From contig NZ_CP049801.1 of assembly GCF_011578045.1 (NCBI RefSeq), positions 2,542,001-2,606,000 on the forward strand: a stretch of DNA of 64,000 nt. Reading direction: 5' to 3'. Under the pieces are notes generated by a model. That model had not been told where the DNA came from, ran no database searches, and saw only the letters and a list, made by a program, of their open reading frames with translations. Position numbers and translations under genes: made by a program. Positions 54,432-64,000 of this stretch are shown in pieces (the stretch's first letter is position 1; every line of letters starts with the position of its first letter). Source of the DNA: Acinetobacter shaoyimingii. GTDB lineage: Bacteria > Pseudomonadota > Gammaproteobacteria > Pseudomonadales > Moraxellaceae.

Positions 54432-55583
54432 ATGTATAAAAAAATCATCTTTAGCTTAGGTTTGGTGAGCGTATTGAGTGCATGTCATAGTGATGATTCA
54501 AAAAATAATGCTCAGCATGTTCCTACACCACCTGATAATACATATGTTGAACCAAAGATAATCATTGTCGGGCATCGCGGTGCGAGTGCGCTTCGACCTG
54601 AGCATACCTTGGCTTCTTATGAAAAAGCCATTGCAGATGGTGCTGATTTTATTGAGCCTGATTTGGTGTCGACCAAAGATGGGGTACTTATTGCACGTCA
54701 TGAAAATGAAATTGGCGGAACCACCAATGTCAGTACCTTAGCCAACTTTAGCAATCGTAAAGCGACAAAGACGATTGATGGGCAAAACTATACTGGATGG
54801 TTTAGCGAAGACTTTACTTATAATGAACTACAACAAAATGTTAAAGCGCGAGAACGCATTCCAGAGCTACGTCCAGATAATACTCAATATAATGATCAAT
54901 ACTCCATTCCAACCTTAGATCAAATCATTGAATTGGCGGATCAGCATTATCAAAAAACCGGCAAAATTATTGGCTTATATATAGAAACCAAGCACCCAAC
55001 TTACTTCAAAAAACTGGGATTATCTATGGAAGATCAACTTCTACACACTTTGGCCAAGTACAAATACACACGCGAAATTGCGCCTATTTATTTACAATCA
55101 TTTGAAGTCAGTAATTTAAAGTATCTCAAGCAAAAGTTAGCTCAAAACCCATCCTTAAAGCACACCAAACTGATTCAGCTACTGGATAGTCCAATCATGC
55201 GTCCAGCTGATTTGGTAGAAAGTGGCAATAAACAAACCTATTTGGATCTTGCCCTTCCGACTGGACTCAAACAAATTGCTACTTATGCAGATGGAGTCGG
55301 ACCAAGTAAAACATATATCTTTTCGAATACAGATCAAAACTCCACAACCAGTTTTATTCAAGATGCTCATGCTGTAGGTCTAAAAGTTCACCCCTACACA
55401 CTAAGACCAGAAAATAATTTTTTACCGAGTTATTTACGCTGTAGCCAGAGTTTAGCTGAACGATGTATCAAAGGCGCAGAGCAAGAATACACAAGGTTCT
55501 TTAAAGCGGGTGTCGATGGTTTATTTACTGATGATCCTCAATTGGGTCGTGAAGCCTTAATAAAATTTCAAAAAACACCTTAA
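54432..55583 (+). CDS. glpQ: Glycerophosphodiester phosphodiesterase lipoprotein
   Basis: Hydrolyses glycerophosphodiesters to glycerol-3-phosphate and an alcohol in the periplasm. A lipoprotein signal with lipobox LSAC (Cys about residue 18) precedes the GDPD domain. Catalytic motifs: GHRGASALRPEHTLASYEKAI (about residue 47), then EPDLV and ARHE. The family-specific insertion and a C-terminal GVDGLFTDDP motif are present. The ATG at 54432 is preferred over the GTG one codon earlier. Single gene. Confidence 0.92.
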   Translation: MYKKIIFSLGLVSVLSACHSDDSKNNAQHVPTPPDNTYVEPKIIIVGHRGASALRPEHTLASYEKAIADGADFIEPDLVSTKDGVLIARHENEIGGTTNVSTLANFSNRKATKTIDGQNYTGWFSEDFTYNELQQNVKARERIPELRPDNTQYNDQYSIPTLDQIIELADQHYQKTGKIIGLYIETKHPTYFKKLGLSMEDQLLHTLAKYKYTREIAPIYLQSFEVSNLKYLKQKLAQNPSLKHTKLIQLLDSPIMRPADLVESGNKQTYLDLALPTGLKQIATYADGVGPSKTYIFSNTDQNSTTSFIQDAHAVGLKVHPYTLRPENNFLPSYLRCSQSLAERCIKGAEQEYTRFFKAGVDGLFTDDPQLGREALIKFQKTP

Positions 55584-55828
55584 GTGTCGCTCAATTCCTT
55601 AAATTATAAGCGCATCACCTTACACCTATTTTCTTTTTTAGTGTGTGGCGTGATGCTTTTGCTCAGCGGAAAACCATATTAAAACGAACCTTTTAAAAAT
55701 TCATAATCAATTAATAAATTTTTGATATTGTTGAAAAAAATATTTTATATTTCATTATACCTACTTAATTCTATTTTAATTTTATTGTATTATCCTGATT
55801 TAAATAATTCTATTTTCGATGATTTTCT

Positions 55829-56203
55829 ATGAATCAATATTCTGAATTTAAAGGTAAAACTGGAATTAAACGCATTTTCAATGCAACGGGGTATTCAATT
55901 GCTGGATTCAAAGCTGCATTCCAAAATGAGGCTGCTTTTCGTCAGATTATTTTAATTAATATTATTTTAATTCCCTTAACATTCTTCCTAAATATCACTG
56001 CAGTTGAACAAGCGGTGATGATCGCCGTGTGTTTGTTGGCAATTATTGTAGAACTTTTTAATTCTGCTATCGAAGCTGTTGTCGATCGTATTTCTTTAGA
56101 ACACCATCAACTTTCTAAAAATGCCAAAGATATGGGCAGTGCGGCTCAATTTGTTGCTTTAGCGATTATTACCGCGACGTGGTTAATTATTTTATTTCGT
56201 TAA
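55829..56203 (+). CDS. dgkA: Diacylglycerol kinase DgkA
   Basis: Small integral-membrane kinase (124 residues) that recycles diacylglycerol to phosphatidate. It has the amphipathic N-terminus (ATGYSIAGFKAAFQNEAAFRQ) and three membrane helices. The active-site signature is EL(F)NSAIEAVVDRIS (about residue 72), followed by AKDMGSAAQF. Length is typical. No link to neighbours is evident. Confidence 0.95.
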   Translation: MNQYSEFKGKTGIKRIFNATGYSIAGFKAAFQNEAAFRQIILINIILIPLTFFLNITAVEQAVMIAVCLLAIIVELFNSAIEAVVDRISLEHHQLSKNAKDMGSAAQFVALAIITATWLIILFR

Positions 56204-56389
56204 TGCTGCGTTGTGTGGATTTTTGAATTTTTAGTCCATTTGCAGTAACAATGACCTGTTTTAATTCCTTTTTTAATCACGTCTTTTTAATCATATTTAT
56301 TTTTTCCTGTTATAAACCGTCTTTGTTCTTGAGTCGTAAAAAACTTTTAACACACTGATGCAAATATTAGGAAGCTCGACAAGAGAAAA
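56204..56389. other. Gap after dgkA
   Basis: No gene. AT-rich. Confidence 0.5.
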
Positions 56390-56468
56390 GCCCTTGTCAT
56401 CCAATCCCCCCTAATTTGTTGTTTTAGCCTATAACGCAACACATGGTTAAAATGCCAATAGATCCTAT
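56380..56468 (+). repeat. Dispersed degenerate intergenic repeat, copy C
   Basis: GACAAGAGAAAAGCCCTTGTC..AATCCCCCCTAATTTGTTGTTTTAGCCTATAACGC..CATGGTTAAAATGCCAATAG shows the same block order as copy A (CATTGTC, CCTAATTTG, CTATAAC, CATGGCTGAAATATCAACAG), diverged but with all blocks present. Confidence 0.6.
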
Positions 56469-56715
56469 GTATTTCAATTTAATTTTTGAAAAATAAAATT
56501 TTAATTTTCACTTTAAAGATTAATTTCAAATGCTGTAAAAAATAAACTCTAGAAGGTTGATTTTGATTGTATAAAAGGCCAAATCATTGCACTTTTAAAA
56601 TGCTGATCTTGTGTTAAAAGAGGTCAGCATGTCGCATGGTGAATGCTTAGACATGACGGTTTTTCTCAATATTTGAAATCATGATGATGATTCAAAAGGC
56701 GTTTTGCTTTAGGCC

Positions 56716-56745
56716 AAAAAATCCTCGCATATGCGAGGATTTTTT
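56716..56745 (-). terminator. Terminator of groES-groEL
   Basis: A perfect 15-bp palindrome AAAAAATCCTCGCAT / ATGCGAGGATTTTTT with T runs on both strands, 23 bases past groEL. Confidence 0.92.
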
Positions 56746-56768
56746 TGTACAGGTTTATGATGTTTAAA

Positions 56769-58430
<1,662 letters not shown>

Positions 58431-58492
58431 TTACAATAAATTTGCAAAAAAGAAATCTGAAAACTATGTAATCTGCAAAACTGTATAAACAG

Positions 58493-58783
58493 TTAGCCTT
58501 CTAACACAGCTAAAATGTCAGACTCTTTCATAATAAGAAGTTCTTCACCGTTAACTTTAACGGTAGTGCCGGCATAAGTACCAAATAACACTTTATCACC
58601 CACTTTAACATCTAAAGCACGAACACCATTGTCAGTAATTTGGCCATTACCTACAGCAATGATTTCACCTTGAGCTGGTTTCTCTGCAGCAGAACCTGGA
58701 AGTAAAATACCACCAGCTGTTTTAGTTTCTTCTTCAACACGGCGAATCACAACACGATCATGTAACGGACGAATATTGCTCAT
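58493..58783 (-). CDS. groES: Co-chaperonin GroES (Hsp10)
   Basis: Heptameric lid of the GroEL chamber. The 96-residue protein starts [14 protein letters not shown] and contains the mobile loop [12 protein letters not shown] (about residue 17) that docks on GroEL. The frame is open for 43 codons upstream, but MSNIRPLH is the universal start and has GTGGAG upstream. First gene of groES-groEL. Confidence 0.97.
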   Translation of the reverse strand: MSNIRPLHDRVVIRRVEEETKTAGGILLPGSAAEKPAQGEIIAVGNGQITDNGVRALDVKVGDKVLFGTYAGTTVKVNGEELLIMKESDILAVLEG

Positions 58784-58880
58784 AAAAAAACTCCACAGAC
58801 TTAAGGTCTTGATACAGTGTACAGACGATAACTTTGTTATTCCTTGGGTCATCGTCAAAAATAAATTTAGATGACTCTGT

Positions 58881-58909
58881 TGTGGGGATGGAAAAAAAGG
58901 CTTCAAGGG
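58881..58909 (-). promoter_or_regulatory. Sigma-32 heat-shock promoter of groES-groEL
   Basis: On the minus strand CCCTTGAAG and CCCCACA are separated by a spacer of about 13 bases, matching the heat-shock consensus CTTGAA / CCCCAT. The leader to the groES ATG is about 90 bases. Confidence 0.85.
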
Positions 58910-58955
58910 CAAAATTAAAAAAAAATCAATTTTTTGTATTTTTTTTACGCTAAAT

Positions 58956-59744
58956 TTATAAATTTGATATCGAATTCATTTTTCGCTCATCCAGAACAAA
59001 TGACTGCAATGCTTTTGAAAAATAATAATGACGAATATCTGTATTGCTATAAATCACATTAAAACTATTCGGTAATCCATGATGCAATCGATATGACGTT
59101 GCTGTTCCAGCGTGAACATCTAGAACAGGATGTGAACGACCTAAATCATATATTTGGTTCAGATCGAAGATTGCAGACTGGTGTAAATGCCCATGTAACA
59201 ATCCATTTAAACCTGATTGACTCCAGACCTTAAGTGCAAGATGCCCCAAAGCTGGACAATCTTTCAATCCATGTAAATCATCTGGTTCAGTATAAAACGG
59301 TTGATGCACAACCACCCATTTACTTTTTTGTCGTGGTGCATTGCGAAGCAGTTGATCTACATGTTCGATTTGTTTTAAGGAAATTGAACCTCGCGTGTGA
59401 TGCCTACGCCGAATACTATTTACCCCAACAAAGTAAAATTCTTTGGTTTCTAATACATTTTCCATTTTTCCGAAAAAAAGTTGATAACGTAAAAAAGGCG
59501 TTAGAAAGCGATTCCAAAGATTATATAAAGGAATGTCATGATTTCCTGGCACAACTATATAAGGCGTTTTAAGCCCATCTAAAAATACTTTACAGGCATA
59601 AAACTGCTTAAACCGTGCTCGCTGTGTAAGGTCTCCACTAACCACAATCGCCTCAGGTTTATTTTCAAGACAAAAACGCTCAATGGCCCTTAAACACTCC
59701 TGCTTTTCAGTGCCAAAGTGCAGATCAGACAGATGCAGAATCAT
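58956..59744 (-). CDS. Calcineurin-like metallophosphoesterase
   Basis: A 262-residue cytoplasmic phosphoesterase with all metal motifs: DLHFG (about residue 7), GDLTQRAR (about 37), GNHDIP (about 67), HQPF (about 148) and the C-terminal HGHLHQS (about 185). Overall size and motif order resemble class III cAMP phosphodiesterases (CpdA), but the substrate cannot be read from the sequence. Its start overlaps the 3' end of the lipid kinase gene by 20 bases, implying translational coupling. Confidence 0.9.
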   Translation of the reverse strand: MILHLSDLHFGTEKQECLRAIERFCLENKPEAIVVSGDLTQRARFKQFYACKVFLDGLKTPYIVVPGNHDIPLYNLWNRFLTPFLRYQLFFGKMENVLETKEFYFVGVNSIRRRHHTRGSISLKQIEHVDQLLRNAPRQKSKWVVVHQPFYTEPDDLHGLKDCPALGHLALKVWSQSGLNGLLHGHLHQSAIFDLNQIYDLGRSHPVLDVHAGTATSYRLHHGLPNSFNVIYSNTDIRHYYFSKALQSFVLDERKMNSISNL

Positions 59745-60657
59745 GAGGCACCATTATATTTAAGGCATTCTTTTCCACATAAAAATTTAATGGCGTATTC
59801 ATTTCAACAATTTCCCCATCAATAGCGACAGTCAGGGTTTTCTTTTTGGATTTCACTGTCACACGGTCACCACTAAAGCTGTGAACCTCTGTGGCCTTTT
59901 CAAGTTGTCCTCGAATTAACTTATACAGGGTTTTAAATAGCGTAATTTTATCACTTTTCGCCATAATAACCCCTGCAACTTCACCTAGTTCCGCAGCTTT
60001 GGCTATTTTCAAATTCATTTCTTCAAGTTGTAATTGATTATTGCCAAAAAAGATCAGGGGCGTTTTTACCGCATAACTTTTTCCTTCAACATCTATTTCT
60101 AATTTTAACTCCTTACGATCTCGAATTAAGACATCAAGACCTGAGGTATAAGCATTAAATGGAAAACGACCAAATTTTTGATTATAAATTTCACGTTTTT
60201 TAATAAATAAAGGATAAAGACCTAAACTGGCATTGTTTAAATAGACATGATCATTAATTCTGGCCACATGAGACGATCGAGCCTGTCCTGTTGCAATCAC
60301 TTCAGCAGCTTTTAAAATATCCAATGGAATATCGAGCACACGAGCAACATAATTAAACGTACCTAGCGGTAGTATTCCCATAGGAATTTTTTGGTTGATT
60401 AACTGCGCAGCAACAGCATTTAATGTTCCATCCCCACCCGCAGCGACAATCACACCATGATCATCATAAGCTTCGTGTCGTTTAATAATTTTTTGAATCA
60501 GGGTCGCAACATTGGGTTCTGAAGCGATGTCAAACACCTGAATTTCAAATTCATGCTCGGTCCAAATGGTCATGAGCTGCTCATAGACTTCGTCATGATT
60601 GTTGGCATGAAATCCTGATTTTTCATTATAAATCATTGAAAGTGGTTTTAAACTCAT
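59725..60657 (-). CDS. Diacylglycerol-kinase-like lipid kinase (YegS/DagK family)
   Basis: A 310-residue soluble lipid kinase. The N-terminal nucleotide-binding domain has the hallmark AAGGDGTLNAVAAQL (about residue 73) and GILPLGTFNYVAR (about residue 94). The C-terminal beta-sandwich has the IDGEIVEMNTP segment near the end. Substrate may be diacylglycerol, phosphatidylglycerol or sphingoid lipids. Its last 20 bases overlap the metallophosphoesterase start. A second, unrelated diacylglycerol kinase (dgkA) lies 4 kb away. Confidence 0.9.
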   Translation of the reverse strand: MSLKPLSMIYNEKSGFHANNHDEVYEQLMTIWTEHEFEIQVFDIASEPNVATLIQKIIKRHEAYDDHGVIVAAGGDGTLNAVAAQLINQKIPMGILPLGTFNYVARVLDIPLDILKAAEVIATGQARSSHVARINDHVYLNNASLGLYPLFIKKREIYNQKFGRFPFNAYTSGLDVLIRDRKELKLEIDVEGKSYAVKTPLIFFGNNQLQLEEMNLKIAKAAELGEVAGVIMAKSDKITLFKTLYKLIRGQLEKATEVHSFSGDRVTVKSKKKTLTVAIDGEIVEMNTPLNFYVEKNALNIMVPHDSASV

Positions 60658-61067
60658 CGTATTTAAAGATTAATAGTGAAGTAAGCCTTTAAATTTCGTA
60701 TATTTTATACTCAATTAAAAGATTCTTTATGTAAAATTCGAATCGTATTGATTCAATAATTCGATTAATTTATAATTCTTCTCAAATCATATAAATTACT
60801 AATAATTAAAAGTATTTCAATAAAAAATATCAAACATAAGCTTAGTAAATGAATATAAAATATCCATTTTTATTATAAATTAAACATAAAAATCAATTAC
60901 TTATTTAATAACAAACGATTACTTTGTTTTAAGCCTTTAGTCTTATTTTTTTTTTCAAAATATGCTTTAATACAGCCACTTTTTTCATATTTGAATCTAA
61001 GTATTTGTACCCCAGATCTTAGATTATTATTTGTACGCACATTGTACACATTGATATAGGCCTCACC
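60658..61067. other. Gap between lipid kinase and pckG
   Basis: About 410 AT-rich bases holding divergent promoters. The frame at 60897-61334 on the minus strand overlaps pckG antisense and has no coding character. No hairpin or regulator site stands out. Confidence 0.5.
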
Positions 61068-62897
61068 ATGACCCAAGTGAACGCACCAGAATTCGTTCGT
61101 CACCCTAAGCTTATTGCCTGGGTGGAAGAAATTGCAAAACTCACCAAGCCAGCAAAAATTGAATGGTGTGACGGTAGTGCAGAAGAATATCAACGTTATA
61201 TCGACTTGATGATCGCTAACGGCACAATGCAAGCGCTTAACCAAGAGAAACACCCTGGTTCTTACCTTGCAAATTCTGATCCTTCTGACGTTGCTCGTGT
61301 TGAAGGTCGTACTTTCATTTGTTCTGAAAAACAAGAAGATGCCGGTGCTACAAACAACTGGGAAGCGCCTGCTGAAATGCGTGCTCGCTTGAACGGTTTG
61401 TTTGACGGTTCAATGAAAGGTCGTACTTTATATGTCGTTCCTTTCTCAATGGGTCCTCTAGGTTCTCATATTGCACATATCGGTATCGAATTAACTGATT
61501 CTCCTTATGTTGCAGTTAGCATGTCAAAAATGGCTCGTATGGGCAAAGCTGTTTATGACGTTCTTGGTACAGATGGTGATTATGTTCCTTGCGTACATAC
61601 TGTTGGTGCGCCTTTAGAAGAAGGTCAAAAAGACGTTGCATGGCCTTGCAACCCTGACAAATGGATCGTTCATTATCCAGAAACACGTGAAATCTGGTCT
61701 TTTGGTTCTGGTTACGGCGGTAATGCATTATTAGGTAAAAAATGCCTAGCTTTACGTATTGCTTCATACATGGGTCGTCAACAAGGTTGGTTAGCTGAAC
61801 ACATGCTGATCCTTGGTGTAACCAATCCTCAAGGTGAAAAACACTATATCGCAGCTGCATTCCCTTCTGCTTGTGGTAAAACAAACTTTGCCATGTTGAT
61901 TCCACCAGCGGGCTATGAAGGTTGGAAAATTGAAACTGTAGGTGACGATATTGCTTGGATCAAACCAGGTGAAGATGGTCGCTTATATGCAATCAACCCA
62001 GAAGCTGGTTTCTTTGGTGTAGCACCTGGTACAAATACCAAGACAAATCCAAACTGTATGGCGACACTTCACAAAGACGTGATCTATACCAACGTTGCTG
62101 TAACTGACAACGGTGAAGTATGGTGGGAAGGTCTTTCTAAAGAAGCACCTGCAAACCTTACAAACTGGAAAGGTCAACCCCATACTGGCGAAGAAAAAGC
62201 AGCGCATCCAAACGCGCGCTTTACCGTTGCTGCTGGTCAATGCCCTTCTATCGATGCTGATTGGGAAAATCCAGCAGGTGTGCCAATTTCTGCGTTCATC
62301 TTCGGTGGTCGTCGTGCGGACACGGTGCCTTTAATCTCAGAAGCATTTGACTGGGTTGATGGTGTTTATAAAGCTGCAACAATGGGCTCTGAAACCACTG
62401 CTGCTGCTGTTGGTCAACAAGGTGTGGTACGTCGTGATCCATTTGCGATGCTTCCATTCGCAGGTTACAACATGGCTGACTACTTCACGCATTGGCTAGA
62501 AATGGGTGAAAAAGTTGGCGAGAAAGCTAAAGCTGCTGGCAACAAGCTTCCTGGTATCTACAATGTGAACTGGTTCCGTCGTGATGCTGAAGGTAACTTC
62601 GTATGGCCAGGTTTCGGTCAAAATATGCGTGTTCTTGAATGGATCATTGACCGTTGTGAAGGCCGTGCTACTGCGGTTGAAACACCAATCGGTTTAGTAC
62701 CTACTTATGAACAGTTGAACTGGACTGGTTCTGATTTCACTAAAGAACAGTTTGACCTTGTGACTTCGCAAGACAAAGATCAATGGATCAAAGAACTTGA
62801 AAGCCACACTGAATTATTCAACAAACTTGGCGATCGTATGCCAGAAGCATTGAAAAAACGTCAAGCAGAATTAATTGCTGCGGTTCAATCTGCTTAA
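61068..62897 (+). CDS. pckG: Phosphoenolpyruvate carboxykinase (GTP)
   Basis: Converts oxaloacetate and GTP to phosphoenolpyruvate, the entry to gluconeogenesis from TCA-cycle acids. The 609-residue protein is of the GTP class, shown by the kinase-1 P-loop [16 protein letters not shown] (about residue 265; the Cys before GKT is the hyperreactive cysteine of GTP enzymes). The metal-site region VGDDIAWI and the [13 protein letters not shown] segment are also present. Strong codon bias suggests high expression. It is followed by a terminator and then a 2-oxoglutarate transporter. Confidence 0.97.
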   Translation: MTQVNAPEFVRHPKLIAWVEEIAKLTKPAKIEWCDGSAEEYQRYIDLMIANGTMQALNQEKHPGSYLANSDPSDVARVEGRTFICSEKQEDAGATNNWEAPAEMRARLNGLFDGSMKGRTLYVVPFSMGPLGSHIAHIGIELTDSPYVAVSMSKMARMGKAVYDVLGTDGDYVPCVHTVGAPLEEGQKDVAWPCNPDKWIVHYPETREIWSFGSGYGGNALLGKKCLALRIASYMGRQQGWLAEHMLILGVTNPQGEKHYIAAAFPSACGKTNFAMLIPPAGYEGWKIETVGDDIAWIKPGEDGRLYAINPEAGFFGVAPGTNTKTNPNCMATLHKDVIYTNVAVTDNGEVWWEGLSKEAPANLTNWKGQPHTGEEKAAHPNARFTVAAGQCPSIDADWENPAGVPISAFIFGGRRADTVPLISEAFDWVDGVYKAATMGSETTAAAVGQQGVVRRDPFAMLPFAGYNMADYFTHWLEMGEKVGEKAKAAGNKLPGIYNVNWFRRDAEGNFVWPGFGQNMRVLEWIIDRCEGRATAVETPIGLVPTYEQLNWTGSDFTKEQFDLVTSQDKDQWIKELESHTELFNKLGDRMPEALKKRQAELIAAVQSA

Positions 62898-62921
62898 TTA
62901 ATTTTTTATATAAAAATCAAT

Positions 62922-62949
62922 AAAAAGGTCACTTCGGTGACCTTTTTTT
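62922..62949 (+). terminator. Terminator after pckG
   Basis: AAAAAGGTCAC / GTGACCTTTTT with a TTCG tetraloop and a T run, 25 bases past the stop. Confidence 0.93.
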
Positions 62950-63235
62950 ACACCAAAATAGTGCATAATTTCTCACACACATATTCCCCCAATGCACCAG
63001 CATGGAACCATCTCATCAAAAAATGCAATAAAAATTAAACAATCCTAATGAAATATTCATTGTATTCTTAAGTTATTAAAATTTATTATATTTTTCATCT
63101 AATTTTGGTGAAAAATTAGTTTTTTATAATCAATAATCTTTTAAAAACTTTAGAATCAATCTCAATTTAAATAGACGGTGCAAACATCACATCTAAATTT
63201 CTTAAGATTGAGCTCTACGATCGCAGGAACTGATC
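62950..63235. other. Gap upstream of the kgtP-like gene
   Basis: AT-rich, with the transporter promoter expected here. No ORF. Confidence 0.5.
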
Positions 63236-64000
63236 ATGACCAATGAAACAACCATGCCGCAAGAGCACACCCCAATAGACAGAAAAACACGCATCAAATC
63301 CATTATCGGTGGATCTGCAGGAAACCTAGTCGAATGGTATGACTGGTATGTCTATGCTGCATTTACATTATATTTTGCCCCCAAATTTTTCCCAGACGGT
63401 GACAGTACAGTTAAACTACTCCAAGCTGCAGCCGTTTTTGCTTTAGGTTTTTTAATGCGTCCCATCGGCGCTTGGATATTCGGTATCTATGCCGACCGCA
63501 AAGGACGTAAAGCCGGTTTAACGCTTTCCGTTTCTTTAATGTGTATCGGCTCGCTCATTATTGCCTTTGCTCCAACATATCAATCAGTTGGTATGCTTGC
63601 ACCCGCTCTACTTTTATTTGCACGACTGCTACAAGGTTTGAGTATTGGGGGCGAATACGGTTCTAGTGCGACCTATTTGAGTGAAATGGCAGGCAAAAAT
63701 CATCGAGGGTTTTTCTCAAGCTTCCAATACGTCACTCTTATTTCAGGACAACTTATCGCATTATGTGTCTTAATTATTCTGCAACGCACACTGGGTGAAA
63801 CTGCTTTAAGTGACTGGGGATGGCGTATTCCCTTCTTTATTGGTGCTGTTTTAGCTGTCGTCGTATTTTGGATTAGACGTGGTCTAGTAGAAACACAATC
63901 CTCAAAAGAAGCACAAGAGCAGGCTAAAAAAGGTGGTCCTAAATCAGGTTTAATCGAGCTCTTTACAAAACATCCAAAAGCCGCCATTACCGTTATTTTA
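63236..64000 (+). CDS. kgtP: MHS-family MFS transporter, KgtP-like (C-terminus cut by window edge)
   Basis: Proton-coupled importer; the first 255 residues are in the window. Strong similarity in pattern to E. coli KgtP (2-oxoglutarate permease): GGSAGNLVEWYDWYVYAAF in helix 1, the MFS loop motif YADRKGRKAG, LLFARLLQGLSIGGEYGSSA, and a FQYVTLISGQL segment. AGGAA lies 8 bases before the ATG at 63236. Uptake of a TCA-cycle acid suits the neighbouring pckG, which turns such acids towards sugars. Confidence 0.88.
   Translation, partial: MTNETTMPQEHTPIDRKTRIKSIIGGSAGNLVEWYDWYVYAAFTLYFAPKFFPDGDSTVKLLQAAAVFALGFLMRPIGAWIFGIYADRKGRKAGLTLSVSLMCIGSLIIAFAPTYQSVGMLAPALLLFARLLQGLSIGGEYGSSATYLSEMAGKNHRGFFSSFQYVTLISGQLIALCVLIILQRTLGETALSDWGWRIPFFIGAVLAVVVFWIRRGLVETQSSKEAQEQAKKGGPKSGLIELFTKHPKAAITVIL

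Noticed and set aside
60897..61334. 145-residue minus-strand frame overlapping the pckG start
   Set aside because: Its 5' half is antisense to pckG; the rest is AT-rich low-complexity sequence without a start signal.
61516..61905. 129-residue frame antisense to pckG
   Set aside because: Mirror of a highly biased coding sequence; no independent features.

Overview
This window looks like chromosomal DNA from an Acinetobacter-type gammaproteobacterium. The DNA is AT-rich. The trp genes are arranged trpG-trpD-trpC without trpE, as described for Acinetobacter. ubiC-ubiA, ttcA, greB, glnA, groES-groEL, a GTP-dependent pckG and small proteins of the DUF3015, SCP2 and DUF4112 types fit the same group. 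The genus call rests on remembered family resemblance, not on a search. No phage, plasmid, CRISPR array or intact insertion sequence is visible.

Layout. 0-3 kb: a DegS/AlgW-like periplasmic protease (cut by the left edge), a Nif3-like protein and Fe superoxide dismutase. 3-5.6 kb: three identical tRNA-Asn genes, each with its own promoter and terminator, with three poorly known small genes placed between and after them. 5.6-8.6 kb: rodA, then ubiC-ubiA. 8.8-11 kb: a 2-oxoglutarate oxygenase paired with an AEC-family exporter, and a small hypothetical. 11-12.8 kb: glnA with a convincing sigma-54 promoter and an NtrC-type operator. 13.2-14.7 kb: a Ras-like GTPase (COG2229/MglA type) next to an unrecognised 315-residue partner. 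15.4-17.9 kb: trpGDC. 18-19.6 kb: an AT-rich stretch with tiny ORFs and a frameshifted NTF2-like gene. 19.8-23.6 kb: an Smr-domain protein, folE and a large catalase (katE). 23.8-29.7 kb (minus strand): a globin-coupled diguanylate cyclase like DosC, an Lnb-like envelope protein with a C-terminal barrel, a DUF3015 protein, and hemE with a DUF817 membrane protein. 30-33.2 kb: L,D-transpeptidase, pirin, tRNA-Ser and greB.

33.2-42 kb is the most accessory-looking stretch. It holds an alginate-export-type porin, a secreted double-VOC protein, a TMEM175-like channel, two adjacent YoaK paralogues, a tiny XapX protein, a YtcJ-like amidohydrolase with an unusual Cys/His-rich tail, an isochorismatase-type hydrolase and a divergent LysR regulator with repeated operator-like sites. 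The cluster suggests uptake and hydrolysis of a small organic amide, ester or aldehyde-yielding compound, but the substrate cannot be read from the sequence.

42-64 kb returns to core functions: two lytic transglycosylases, SCP2 protein, ttcA, htpX, DUF4112, mgtE, an orphan RND pump permease, glpQ, dgkA, groES-groEL behind a textbook sigma-32 promoter, a metallophosphoesterase overlapping a lipid kinase, pckG, and a kgtP-like 2-oxoglutarate transporter cut by the right edge.

Themes beyond the genes: a degenerate dispersed intergenic repeat of about 100 bp, seen in at least five gaps; a 67-bp MITE-like palindrome sharing its right end; and a tight cluster of DnaA-box-like sites beside an AT-rich stretch at 45.9-46.1 kb, far from any dnaA gene in this window.
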